Below, in pieces: positions 25,615-33,775 of a stretch of 64,000 nt of DNA (position 1 is its first letter; each line of letters begins with the position of its first letter). Both the position numbers and the translations under genes were made by a program. The notes below the pieces were generated by a model, which ran no database searches, was not told the origin of the DNA, and saw only the letters and a list, made by a program, of their open reading frames with translations. This stretch comes from Chloroflexota bacterium (GTDB taxonomy: Bacteria > Chloroflexota > Anaerolineae > UBA4142 > SHND01): positions 62,001 through 126,000 of the forward strand of contig JAKOPZ010000085.1 in the NCBI GenBank assembly GCA_029778615.1. Reading direction: 5' to 3'.

Positions 25615-25690
25615 CCCTCATCACCCAATCACCTTGTCACCCAATCACCTAATCACCCTGTCACTGTTTCACCTTGGCACCCTGTCACCG
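25615..25690. repeat. Word-repeat tract (AATCACCC/TGTCACCC)
   Basis: About nine imperfect 7-8 bp words of the form xxTCACCy (ATCACCCA, ATCACCTT, GTCACCCA and so on) fill the gap between the acetyltransferase and HAD hydrolase genes. The same AATCACCC word recurs in leuS at 63611-63646. Confidence 0.75.
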
Positions 25691-25691
25691 T

Positions 25692-26243
25692 CTACTCACT
25701 CGCCACTTTCCATCGCCACTCGTCCTCCAACATCCCATACACCAATGTATCCCAATAGCGTCCTTTGAAAAATTCATCTTCGCGCAAATGTCCCTCTTGA
25801 CGCATTCCTAACTTTTCCAACAGACGTACCGAATTGCTGTTGTTTGCAATGACGCGCGCTACCACGCGATGCAGACGCAGTTGTTCGAATGCAAATTTCA
25901 ACATCGCCGTCGCCGCTTCCGTCGCGTAGCCGTTGTTCCATTCGCGCGGGTCCAGTTCATAGCCCAACTCGGCACTGTATGCTTTTACATTTGGTTTGCG
26001 AATACCCACGTTGCCGATCAATTTATTGCTGTTGGGCAAAACGATGGCGAGTTGAAATTTGATGCGCGGCGATTCTTGCTGCTGGTCAATGAATCGCTGC
26101 ACGAACGCTTTCACATCTTGTTCGCTGCGATGTTCCCAGTCGTAAAATTCCAAATAGCGCGGGTCATTGTGGTACGCGTACACCGCGCGCCAATCTTCAG
26201 GCACAAATTCGCGCAGTACAAGACGTTCTGTTTGAAGAAGCAT
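25692..26243 (-). CDS. GNAT acetyltransferase, RimJ/RimL-like
   Basis: The protein has 183 residues. It begins MLLQTERLVLREFVPEDW, the typical RimJ/RimL opening, then motif A with GYELDPREWNNGYATEAATAML (acetyl-CoA pyrophosphate loop) and NSNSVRLLEKLGMRQEGHLREDEFFKGRYWD, the C-terminal signature. These enzymes acetylate N-terminal amines of ribosomal proteins, other proteins or small molecules. The specific acceptor is unknown. It lies 18 bp downstream of pbpC and could be co-transcribed with it. Confidence 0.92.
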   Translation of the reverse strand: MLLQTERLVLREFVPEDWRAVYAYHNDPRYLEFYDWEHRSEQDVKAFVQRFIDQQQESPRIKFQLAIVLPNSNKLIGNVGIRKPNVKAYSAELGYELDPREWNNGYATEAATAMLKFAFEQLRLHRVVARVIANNSNSVRLLEKLGMRQEGHLREDEFFKGRYWDTLVYGMLEDEWRWKVASE

Positions 26244-26246
26244 AAC

Positions 26247-26283
26247 TATTGCACCACCGCACTATTGCACTATCGCACCAATC
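26247..26283. repeat. Word-repeat tract (GCACTATC) at pbpC 3' end
   Basis: The words ATTGCACC, CCGCACT, ATTGCACT and ATCGCACC span the end of pbpC and supply its last residues (GAIVQ) and stop. Confidence 0.6.
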
Positions 26284-28823
26284 ACGCGAAACCGCACCAC
26301 ATCACTCTCCACACGCGTTCCATCCATCGTTACTGCAATCGCTTGCGCCGTGTGTTCGCCCACTTGCAATTTCCACAGCACACGATACGGCACGCTTGTA
26401 AATTGTCCAATCGCGTTTCCGTCAATGAGCAACGTCACATTAGACAAACGTAATGCTTGATTCAACCGCGCGCTCACTTCAATCTTTTGCAAATCGGCAG
26501 GCAGCTGCGGACTAATTTCAAAAATCGAATTGTTTGCAGGCGAGACAATTTCCAACGCCTGACGTTTCACGTTTGACGTCTCACTCTTTGCCGTCTGTTG
26601 TCTGTCATCTGTGGTCTGCGCTCTGCCGAAACAATCCATCTCCGGCGCGAGCGTCAACTCTTTTTTCTTTGCCCAATCCATCGCGTCGGGTGGATACACG
26701 CGGAACACGCGCTCGATGCGCGGACCGCGACAGCCGTCCGCCCACAACAAATTGGTCGCCGCGTCCAATTCAAATTTTTGATACGCGTCGTCCGTACGTT
26801 TCGGTTCCGTGCCCTTGATAAAAACTTCGCGCCGCACGCGCGGACAATTTTCCGTTGGCAACAAGCCGGACGCGTCGCAAATTTCCATTTCCACAATGCC
26901 ATCGGGACGCGCAAAATTTTTTTCAGGAACACCGCGCAGTGCCGCTTCCATAAAATCATGCCAAATCGGACCCGCGCCCGTGATGCCGCTCACGCGATAC
27001 ATTGGCGCATTGTCCGCGTTGCCTGCCCAAACACCAACCGCCAAATCGGGTGTATAGCCCATTGTCCAATTGTCGCGAAAATCCGTCGTCGTTCCCGTTT
27101 TCGCCGCTGCCGGACGCGACAAATTCAAAACGCTGTCTTCGCCAAACGCGGGAATGCGCGCGCTGTCGTCCGAGAGAATAGAAGTGATGAGATAAGCGAC
27201 TTGGGGAGAAACAGATTGCGAATCTCCAGTCTCCAGTCTCCAATCCAATGAGATTGGAGATTGGAGACTGGAGACTGACAATATCGCGCGCGGCTCCACC
27301 CGCTTGCCCTCATTCGCAAACGCGGCGTACGCGGCAGTGAGTTCCAATAATTTTACTTCCCCCCCCCCCAACGTCAGCGCGAGACCAAAGCGGTCGGAAT
27401 CGTCGAATGTTGTAATGCCCAACGCTTTCGCTGTGGCAATCATCGCGTCGAGCCCCACGTGGTCGAGCACTTTGACCGCAATCAAATTGTCCGATGTCGC
27501 CAACGCTGCGCGCAGCGATATGGGTCCATGCCATTGGCGGTCAAAATTTTGCGGCGCGTAGGGTTCATTCTCTTTGGTTTGAAATGTTGTGGGAACGTCG
27601 GTCAACACCGTCGCCGCCGTGTAGAGACGTTCCGGCGGAACGTCTCGTTGTCCAAACGCCGTTGCGTACGTAATCGGTTTAATCGAAGAACCCGGTTGGC
27701 GCAAAGACAACGCCACATTCACCGCGCCGTCAATGCTTTCATCAAAATAGTCCGCGCTGCCCACCATCGCGAGAATTTCGCCCGTTGCAGGTTCAATGGC
27801 GACGAGCGCGGCGTCGTTCAAATTGTAATCGGGCGCGTTTTCGTTGCGCGTGCGATTTTTCAATTCTGCAATGTGCCGCTTGACAATTTCTTCCGCGCGC
27901 TGCTGCAAATTCAAATCGAGCGTCGTCGTCACGCGCAGTCCGCCCGCGTTCACCGCCTCCGCGCCGTACTGCTGCTCCAACAAATTTCGCACATACGCGA
28001 CAAAGTGCGGTGCGCGAATCAATTCGCGTTTGTCCGTCGCTTTGAAATGCAGTTCTTCATTTGCTGCCAGTTGCGCCTCGCTTGCGCTTATCAAGCCGTG
28101 CTTGAGCATCAAGTCCAAAACAATTTTTTGTCGCGCGCGCGCGGCATCGGGATTCACGTACGGGTCATACGCGTACGGCGATTGAATCATGCCCGCGAGC
28201 AGCGCGCTTTCCGCCAAATCCAAATCGCGCGCGGGTTTGCCAAAATAGGTGCGCGCCGCCGCTTCCGCCCCATACGCCAAATTTCCAAAATACACTTCGT
28301 TCAAATACATTTCCAAAATTTGGTCTTTGGAATAATTTTGTGAAATGCGTAACGCCAGCATCATCTCGCGCGCTTTGCGTGTGAGCGTGCGCGACTCTTG
28401 TTCCTCGCGCGATAACAGTACCAGCCGCGCCAATTGCTGTGTAATCGTGCTGCCGCCCGAAACAATTTGACCTTGCTGCGCGAATTGAAGCATTGCGCGC
28501 GCGACGCCAATCGCGTCCACGCCGGGATGTTCATAATAATTCGCATCCTCGACGGCGATGACGGCATTTTTGAAATGCGGCGCCAGTTCGCTCAGCGCAA
28601 CGCGCGTGCGTCGTCCCGCGCGCGGGTCAAGAATTTCGTACAACAGTTTTCCATTGCGGTCCAAAATTTTTGTCGTGTCGGGAGACGTGCGCGTGAGCAG
28701 CGCGTCGGGCGCGGGCAAATCGCCAAACAAAAAAATCGCCAGCGCGACGATGCCGATTCCCATCAGCGCGAGGGGAATCAAAAACCAACGGCGGCGGATT
28801 TTACGATGCGAAATGTTTGCCAT
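26262..28823 (-). CDS. pbpC: Class A penicillin-binding protein, PBP1C-type
   Basis: The protein has 853 residues with an N-terminal membrane anchor (about 13-34). The GT51 transglycosylase domain has E92 in VEDANYYEHPGV and GGSTITQQLAR. The transpeptidase domain carries S379xxK (GSSIKP), S444DN and K575TG. After about residue 770 a small Ig-like C-terminal domain (LEIVSPANNSIFEI) resembles the BiPBP_C domain of PbpC. It polymerises and cross-links peptidoglycan. PbpC genes are typically paired with alpha-2-macroglobulin genes; here five genes separate them. Three short stretches look like repeat-derived insertions: about 392-401 (palindrome), 517-537 (inverted words) and just before the C-terminal domain (words), all in frame and outside catalytic motifs. 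Confidence 0.92.
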   Translation of the reverse strand: MANISHRKIRRRWFLIPLALMGIGIVALAIFLFGDLPAPDALLTRTSPDTTKILDRNGKLLYEILDPRAGRRTRVALSELAPHFKNAVIAVEDANYYEHPGVDAIGVARAMLQFAQQGQIVSGGSTITQQLARLVLLSREEQESRTLTRKAREMMLALRISQNYSKDQILEMYLNEVYFGNLAYGAEAAARTYFGKPARDLDLAESALLAGMIQSPYAYDPYVNPDAARARQKIVLDLMLKHGLISASEAQLAANEELHFKATDKRELIRAPHFVAYVRNLLEQQYGAEAVNAGGLRVTTTLDLNLQQRAEEIVKRHIAELKNRTRNENAPDYNLNDAALVAIEPATGEILAMVGSADYFDESIDGAVNVALSLRQPGSSIKPITYATAFGQRDVPPERLYTAATVLTDVPTTFQTKENEPYAPQNFDRQWHGPISLRAALATSDNLIAVKVLDHVGLDAMIATAKALGITTFDDSDRFGLALTLGGGEVKLLELTAAYAAFANEGKRVEPRAILSVSSLQSPISLDWRLETGDSQSVSPQVAYLITSILSDDSARIPAFGEDSVLNLSRPAAAKTGTTTDFRDNWTMGYTPDLAVGVWAGNADNAPMYRVSGITGAGPIWHDFMEAALRGVPEKNFARPDGIVEMEICDASGLLPTENCPRVRREVFIKGTEPKRTDDAYQKFELDAATNLLWADGCRGPRIERVFRVYPPDAMDWAKKKELTLAPEMDCFGRAQTTDDRQQTAKSETSNVKRQALEIVSPANNSIFEISPQLPADLQKIEVSARLNQALRLSNVTLLIDGNAIGQFTSVPYRVLWKLQVGEHTAQAIAVTMDGTRVESDVVRFRVIGAIVQ
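26558..26627. repeat. In-frame word-repeat tract within pbpC (C-terminal linker)
   Basis: The words GTCTGTT, GTCTGTC, ATCTGTG, GTCTGCG, preceded by CGTTTCA/CGTTTGA words, encode a low-complexity linker (TTDDRQQTAKSETSN) between the transpeptidase and the Ig-like domain. Confidence 0.65.
27227..27277. repeat. In-frame inverted word repeat inside pbpC
   Basis: Perfect 19-bp arms CAGTCTCCAGTCTCCAATC (27227-27245) and the complement (27259-27277), built from CTCCAGT/CTCCAAT heptamers, encode residues about 517-537 in a loop of the transpeptidase domain. The reading frame stays open. Confidence 0.85.
27621..27649. repeat. Palindromic element, AGACGTT family, copy 3 (inside pbpC)
   Basis: The 11-bp arms GAGACGTTCCG (27624-27634) and CGGAACGTCTC (27636-27646) flank one base. 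On the coding strand it is read as RDVPPERLY, between the SxxK helix and a conserved TVLTDVPTTF segment. Confidence 0.8.
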
Positions 28824-28954
28824 GTACGCACAAAAGGAGCGCGGTGTTCAATCTGAACACAGCACTCTCCTCCAAAATTAGGACGCAGAACGATTCAAAA
28901 TAGTTCCGACAGACGTGACAAGTCTTGAGAGACCTGTCACGTCTCCAACCAGAG

Positions 28955-28960
28955 TATAAT
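28955..28960 (+). promoter_or_regulatory. -10 box (TATAAT) directly before the LuxR-type gene
   Basis: TATAAT ends only 6 bp before the ATG at 28967. A transcription start at the normal distance would fall on or next to the start codon, predicting a leaderless mRNA. No Shine-Dalgarno sequence is present. Confidence 0.6.
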
Positions 28961-28966
28961 CCCCAC

Positions 28967-31753
28967 ATGCCTACCCCGCGCGCACAATTGCTCACCACAA
29001 AACTTTATGCGCCGCCACCGCGTCCCGCACTTGTCACGCGCCCGCGCCTCACCGACAAACTCGACGCCGCGCTCAAATTACAACACAAGCTCATTCTCAT
29101 CTCTGCGCCCGCGGGCTTTGGTAAAACCACCATCATTAGCGAATGGCTGCAACAAGAACGAGGAGGGAGGAGAGTGGAGGGAGGTGCGCGTCCCTCCACT
29201 CTCCTCCCTCCACTCTCCACGTCCTGGCTCTCTCTCGACGCCGATGACAACGACCCCGCGCGTTTTCTCACCTATTTCATCGCGGCAATGGCGAAACTCG
29301 ACCCCGGGCTTGAATCGCTGTTTGACTTGATTCAACTTTTGCAGACGCCGACGCTGCCGCCCGCTGAAACCATTTTATTACAAATTCTCAATACCTTTGC
29401 CGAACAAATTCCAACCGCGCAGTGTCTTGTTGTGTTGGACGATTTTCATGTTGTGGAACGCGCGGAACTGCACAACGCGCTCGCGTTTTTTCTACAGCAC
29501 GCGCCGCCGAATTTATTGCTCGCCATCACCACACGCACCGACCCGGCGCTCCCGTTGGCGCGGCTGCGCGCGCGCGGACAATTGACGGAATTGCGCGCGT
29601 CCGATTTACGCTTCACCTCTGCCGAAGTTGCCGCGTTTCTCAAACAACTGATGAATTTGCAGCTCACCGCGCAGCAAATAAAACAACTCGAATCGCGCAC
29701 CGAAGGTTGGATTGCAGGTCTGCAGCTCGCCGCGCTCTCGATGCAAAACGGCGGCGACATTGAAAATTTTTTGCGCGCGTTCACGGGCAGCCATCATTAC
29801 ATTGTTGATTATTTGGTTGAAGAAGTTTTACAAAATCAATCCGTCGAGCGTCAACACTTTTTGTTACAAACTTCCATTCTCGAACGCATGAATGGCGCGT
29901 TGTGCGATGCGGTGACGGGCGGTTCAAACGGACAAGCGACGTTGGAACAATTGGAACGCGCGAATTTATTTGTCACGCCGTTGGACGCGGCGCGCAATTG
30001 GTATCGCTATCATCATCTCTTTTCCGAATTGCTGCGGCATCGTTTTCAAGCGCAATTCAAACCCGCCGAACAATTTTTGTATCACACGCGCGCGAGCGAT
30101 TGGTTCGAGCAGAATGGTTTGGAACGCGAAGCGATTCAACACGCGCTCCTCGCACAAGATTATGTGCACGCGGCAACATTGCTCGAGCGCATCACCGATA
30201 CAATTCTCAATCAAGGCGAAACGGCGACGCTGCAAGGATGGATGGATGCTCTGCCTGAAACCGTTTTACGCGCAAGTCCGCGTTTGTGTTTGGCGCGCGC
30301 GAACGCGCATGTGATTGTCGGCGAAATTGATAGTGCGGAAACGTGGATTCGGGCGGCGGAATCTTCTGCACAATCATCGCCCGAACGCGTGTTGCTCTTG
30401 AGCAAAGTGGACGCGCTGCGCGCGGGTCTTGCGCTCTATCGCAATGATTTGCCGCGCACGATTGAACTCGCCCAACGCGCGCTGAAGACATTACCCATCG
30501 AAGAAGTACGCTTGCGCGGCGCAGTGATGTTTTATTTGGGACTCGCGTACGGATTCAGTGACCACATTGCCGAAGCATACGCGACGTTCACTGCGTCCGC
30601 GCGCGAAGCATTTCAAGCGTCCGATTGGCACACCGCGTTGATTGCGTTGCAAAATCAAGCGTGGGTTTTATTTCTGCAAGGCAAATTGCGTCAAGCCGCA
30701 CAAATGTACAATCAAGCGCTCACGCTCGCCGTCGAACGCGGCGTCGCCCAAGTTCCCGCCGTCGGCGGTTTTCATTGGGAACTCGGACGCGTGTTGTACG
30801 AATGGAATGATTTGGCAGAAGCCGAACGCAAAATCGAAATCGGAATTGAAAATAGTACGCGCGGAAATTTGCCGCGCATGTTGCTTTTCAGTTGCGTGAA
30901 CATGGCGCGCCTGAGACTCGCGCAAAAAAATTTCGCGGCGGCGGATGAATTGTTGACGCGCGCGCAATCGCTCGTCGAAAAATACAATTTGTCGTTACGG
31001 TATGCGGGAACGGTCACCGCCGAACGCGTGCGTTATTGGATGGCGATTCACGATTACGCGTCCGCGAACGCGTGGCTGCAAACGATGAACACGGGCGACG
31101 ATATGCCGCGCGATTATTTGCACGAAGTTTTGCATCTCGCCATCGCGCGCGTCTTGCTCGCGCAAAACGAAACTGCGTCCGCGCTCGACCGCCTCGAACT
31201 TTTGAAACAAACCGCATTAGAAGTGGGACGCAACGGCACCGCGATTGAAGGTTTGATTTTGCAGGCGTTGGCGTTTCAACAGCAAGGCGCGCCAAACGAC
31301 GCGCTGCGCGCGCTCGAACACGCGTTGACATTGGGCGAGCCCGAAGGGTACACGCGTTCGTTTCTCGACGAAGGCGAAGCGATGCAAAAATTACTCGCAC
31401 AGCTTCACGCGCAATTGATTCACCGCGTTCAATCGGAAGAGGTCGCGCGGCGCGCAGCGTATTGCGAACGATTGCTCAATTCGTTTCCCCCCGCAACATC
31501 AACCGCTGCGTCTGCAATCCCACAACGCGCGGCGCGTCCCTTTGCTGCCACACTCGCCGAACCTCTCACCGAACGCGAACTTCAAGTGCTGCGCCTTCTC
31601 GCGCAAGGATACACCAATCAACAAATCAGCAATGCCCTCTTCATTTCTATCGGTACCACGAAAAAACACCTCAACAACATTTTCGGCAAATTGAGCGCCA
31701 CCTCGCGCACTCAAGCCCTCCTCCGCGCCCGCGAGTTGGGCTTGCTAGAGTAG
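28967..31753 (+). CDS. MalT-like LuxR-family regulator (LAL/STAND type)
   Basis: The ATG at 28967 gives 928 residues; an upstream TTG would lie in the promoter. Layout follows MalT: LLTTKLYAPPPRPALVTRPRL, Walker A SAPAGFGKTT, Walker B CLVVLDDFHVV, a winged-helix/arm region, a long TPR-like helical sensor (about 420-830), and a C-terminal LuxR helix-turn-helix (EPLTERELQVLRLLAQGYTNQQI...GTTKKHLNNIFGKL). It should bind ATP and an inducer and activate transcription. About 20 residues before WLSLDADDNDP (GGRRVEGGARPS...) come from an in-frame inverted repeat. The two downstream beta-helix proteins are candidate targets, but no operator can be shown. Confidence 0.93.
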   Translation: MPTPRAQLLTTKLYAPPPRPALVTRPRLTDKLDAALKLQHKLILISAPAGFGKTTIISEWLQQERGGRRVEGGARPSTLLPPLSTSWLSLDADDNDPARFLTYFIAAMAKLDPGLESLFDLIQLLQTPTLPPAETILLQILNTFAEQIPTAQCLVVLDDFHVVERAELHNALAFFLQHAPPNLLLAITTRTDPALPLARLRARGQLTELRASDLRFTSAEVAAFLKQLMNLQLTAQQIKQLESRTEGWIAGLQLAALSMQNGGDIENFLRAFTGSHHYIVDYLVEEVLQNQSVERQHFLLQTSILERMNGALCDAVTGGSNGQATLEQLERANLFVTPLDAARNWYRYHHLFSELLRHRFQAQFKPAEQFLYHTRASDWFEQNGLEREAIQHALLAQDYVHAATLLERITDTILNQGETATLQGWMDALPETVLRASPRLCLARANAHVIVGEIDSAETWIRAAESSAQSSPERVLLLSKVDALRAGLALYRNDLPRTIELAQRALKTLPIEEVRLRGAVMFYLGLAYGFSDHIAEAYATFTASAREAFQASDWHTALIALQNQAWVLFLQGKLRQAAQMYNQALTLAVERGVAQVPAVGGFHWELGRVLYEWNDLAEAERKIEIGIENSTRGNLPRMLLFSCVNMARLRLAQKNFAAADELLTRAQSLVEKYNLSLRYAGTVTAERVRYWMAIHDYASANAWLQTMNTGDDMPRDYLHEVLHLAIARVLLAQNETASALDRLELLKQTALEVGRNGTAIEGLILQALAFQQQGAPNDALRALEHALTLGEPEGYTRSFLDEGEAMQKLLAQLHAQLIHRVQSEEVARRAAYCERLLNSFPPATSTAASAIPQRAARPFAATLAEPLTERELQVLRLLAQGYTNQQISNALFISIGTTKKHLNNIFGKLSATSRTQALLRARELGLLE
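29162..29216. repeat. In-frame inverted word repeat inside the LuxR-type gene
   Basis: Perfect 21-bp arms (29162-29182 and 29191-29211; words GGAGGGA, GGAGAGT, GGAGGGA and complements) with an 8-nt loop sit within the NTPase domain coding sequence, adding about 19 residues without breaking the frame. Confidence 0.88.
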
Positions 31754-31866
31754 ATCTCTCCTCTCTCTATCTCTAAAAAAATAAACCTCACCTACACCTT
31801 TCGGATGCCGACAAGATGGGGGGTTGAGGCGTATGCTGTTGTTGCGAGTGAGTTGAGGCAAAGCAC

Positions 31867-32085
31867 ATGACCGCAGCGTACGAAATCCGCTTTTTGGGCG
31901 AATTGCCTACCGATTGGGCAGACTGGTTCGATGGGACAACCCATTTGGTCGCGACGAATGGGGAAACCATTTTGCACGGCACGTTTGACCAAGCCGCACT
32001 GCACGGTGTTTTGCGGCGGCTGTGCGAATTGAACCTGACGCTCATTGCACTGCAGCGCACCGCGTCGCAAACAGCAACGTGTTAA
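31867..32085 (+). CDS. Small conserved-type protein, unknown function
   Basis: A 72-residue protein with TAAYEIRFLGELPTDWADWFDG at the start and FDQAALHGVLRRLCELNLTLIALQR towards the end. I recognise this pattern (YEIR.xG.L...W..WFDG plus DQAALHGLL..(I/L).(D/E)L.L.L) from small proteins often found near LuxR-type or regulatory genes in Chloroflexota. It has no signal peptide and no membrane segment. It lies between the regulator and the beta-helix genes, in the same direction. Function unknown; the pattern memory is the main support. Confidence 0.72.
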   Translation: MTAAYEIRFLGELPTDWADWFDGTTHLVATNGETILHGTFDQAALHGVLRRLCELNLTLIALQRTASQTATC

Positions 32086-32167
32086 CGTCTTGCGCTTTTC
32101 TCGCTCGCTTGCCCAATCATTCATCTGCAAGTGGCACGTCCACAATTGAAATACAAGGAGGTCTGAC

Positions 32168-33706
32168 ATGCTTAACAAATTTTCGATTCTCGCAATCTTG
32201 GCGCTCGCGTTCCTTACCCTTACAACCACACACAGCGCGCACGCGGCGACCAACACATTTATTGTCACCAAAACTCAGGACGCGGCAGACGCGAATCCGG
32301 GCGACGGCAAATGCAAAAGCACAAGCGGCGGCTGCACGTTGCGCGCGGCGATTAACGAAGCCAACAGTAACGGCGATTCAAACGTGATTTATCTCAAACA
32401 AGGTTCGACCTATCAATTAAACAGCGCCGTCGCCATCGAGACAGACTTGACGATTCTCGGCGCGGGCGTGGACAGCACAACGATTCAAGGACCCGGACAA
32501 GCGAACCCGGATAACTTGTTTGAAATCACAGCGAACGCGGATGTGGTCATCATGGATGTTACGCTGCGAAATGGTGTGCAAGAAGAAGGTGGCGCGATTC
32601 GCGTGGGCAGCACATCTTCGCTTTGGCTCGAACATGTAACTTTACGCGACAACACCGCAACCGCAACCGGCGGCGCGCTGCACAATTCGGGTTCGCTCAT
32701 CATTGCCGAAAGCACATTCAGCAACAATACGGTGAGTGGTAATGACGGCGGCGCGATTTACAACGTAGGCACATTGGAATTGTATCGCAGCACACTCAAC
32801 AACAATCAAGCCGCGCGGCACGGTGGCGCACTCGCTAACAGTGGCACAGCGAATGTAGTGGACAGCACACTCGGCAGCAATCAAGCAAATAATTTTGGCG
32901 GCGCGATTTTCAATTTCCCGAACAAAGAAATCAATCTGCACAACACGACGATTGTGTTCAACACAGCCGATGCAAATAACGATAACGTCGGCGACGGCGG
33001 CGGCATCTACAACAATGGCGGCACGTTCCACACCATGAACAGCATGATTGTGTACAACAAAATTGAGAACGGCTTGATTGATGTGAACGACGATTGCGGC
33101 GGCACGATTACGTCCGAGGGATACAACGTGTTGCATGACGCCAACACTTGCACATTCAATCAGGCAGAACCCAACAGTGTGACTGATGGTTCGCCTTCGC
33201 TCGGCTCTTTGCAAGACAATGGTGGACGCACCAAAACCTACGCGTTGAACGCGGGCAGTCTCGGCATTGACTTGGGCAATCCGAATCGCTGCAACGACCC
33301 GCAGAACAATGAAATTCCGTTTGACCAACGCGGCTATGCGCGTTCGGTGGATGGCAACGGCGGCGGCGGAGCATACTGCGATATTGGCAGCTATGAATTC
33401 AATTCACCCGACCCATGCCAATTCAAACCCAACGCGGCGACACTCGCAACACCCGCAAATAATTCGTCGAGCAAAAAACGCGTCTGGTTAGTCACATGGT
33501 CAAGCGCACAGTGCGCGGATTCGTATCAAGTGACGATTAAGCAAGATTCAAAAAACGGAACAACGGCAGACCAAATGAGCGGACTCGAGGCAACCCATTA
33601 TCTCACCAAGAAATTGGCGAAAGGTCACACGTACTATCTGCGCCTCGAAGCATGTAACACACATGGCTGCACCAAAGCGCCGTGGAGCAAATTCACGATT
33701 CAATAA
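32168..33706 (+). CDS. Secreted right-handed beta-helix protein, CSLREA type (paralogue 1)
   Basis: The protein has 512 residues with a clear signal peptide (about 1-26, cut after SAHA) and AAGGAGG before the ATG. The CSLREA-like motif is GGCTLRAAINEAN near residue 57. A parallel beta-helix follows with repeats of the form GGAI.N.G.L.....TL..N.A (about 130-300). From about residue 417 a C-terminal domain with Fn3-like pattern has paired cysteines and ends with LRLEACNTHGCT. This tail is shared with the next gene. Likely an extracellular or surface adhesin or polysaccharide-binding protein; no catalytic residues are evident. Confidence 0.88.
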   Translation: MLNKFSILAILALAFLTLTTTHSAHAATNTFIVTKTQDAADANPGDGKCKSTSGGCTLRAAINEANSNGDSNVIYLKQGSTYQLNSAVAIETDLTILGAGVDSTTIQGPGQANPDNLFEITANADVVIMDVTLRNGVQEEGGAIRVGSTSSLWLEHVTLRDNTATATGGALHNSGSLIIAESTFSNNTVSGNDGGAIYNVGTLELYRSTLNNNQAARHGGALANSGTANVVDSTLGSNQANNFGGAIFNFPNKEINLHNTTIVFNTADANNDNVGDGGGIYNNGGTFHTMNSMIVYNKIENGLIDVNDDCGGTITSEGYNVLHDANTCTFNQAEPNSVTDGSPSLGSLQDNGGRTKTYALNAGSLGIDLGNPNRCNDPQNNEIPFDQRGYARSVDGNGGGGAYCDIGSYEFNSPDPCQFKPNAATLATPANNSSSKKRVWLVTWSSAQCADSYQVTIKQDSKNGTTADQMSGLEATHYLTKKLAKGHTYYLRLEACNTHGCTKAPWSKFTIQ

Positions 33707-33717
33707 TTTGAAAACAC

Positions 33718-33751
33718 GCGAGGCAGATGTGAAAGAAACCATCTGCCTCGC
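33718..33751. terminator. Hairpin between the two beta-helix genes
   Basis: Perfect 12-bp arms GCGAGGCAGATG (33718-33729) and CATCTGCCTCGC (33740-33751) lie 12 bp beyond the first stop. There is no T run, so it may be a weak terminator, an mRNA stabiliser, or a palindromic repeat. Confidence 0.5.
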
Positions 33752-33775
33752 ACAATGCAAGAAAGTTGAATTTCG

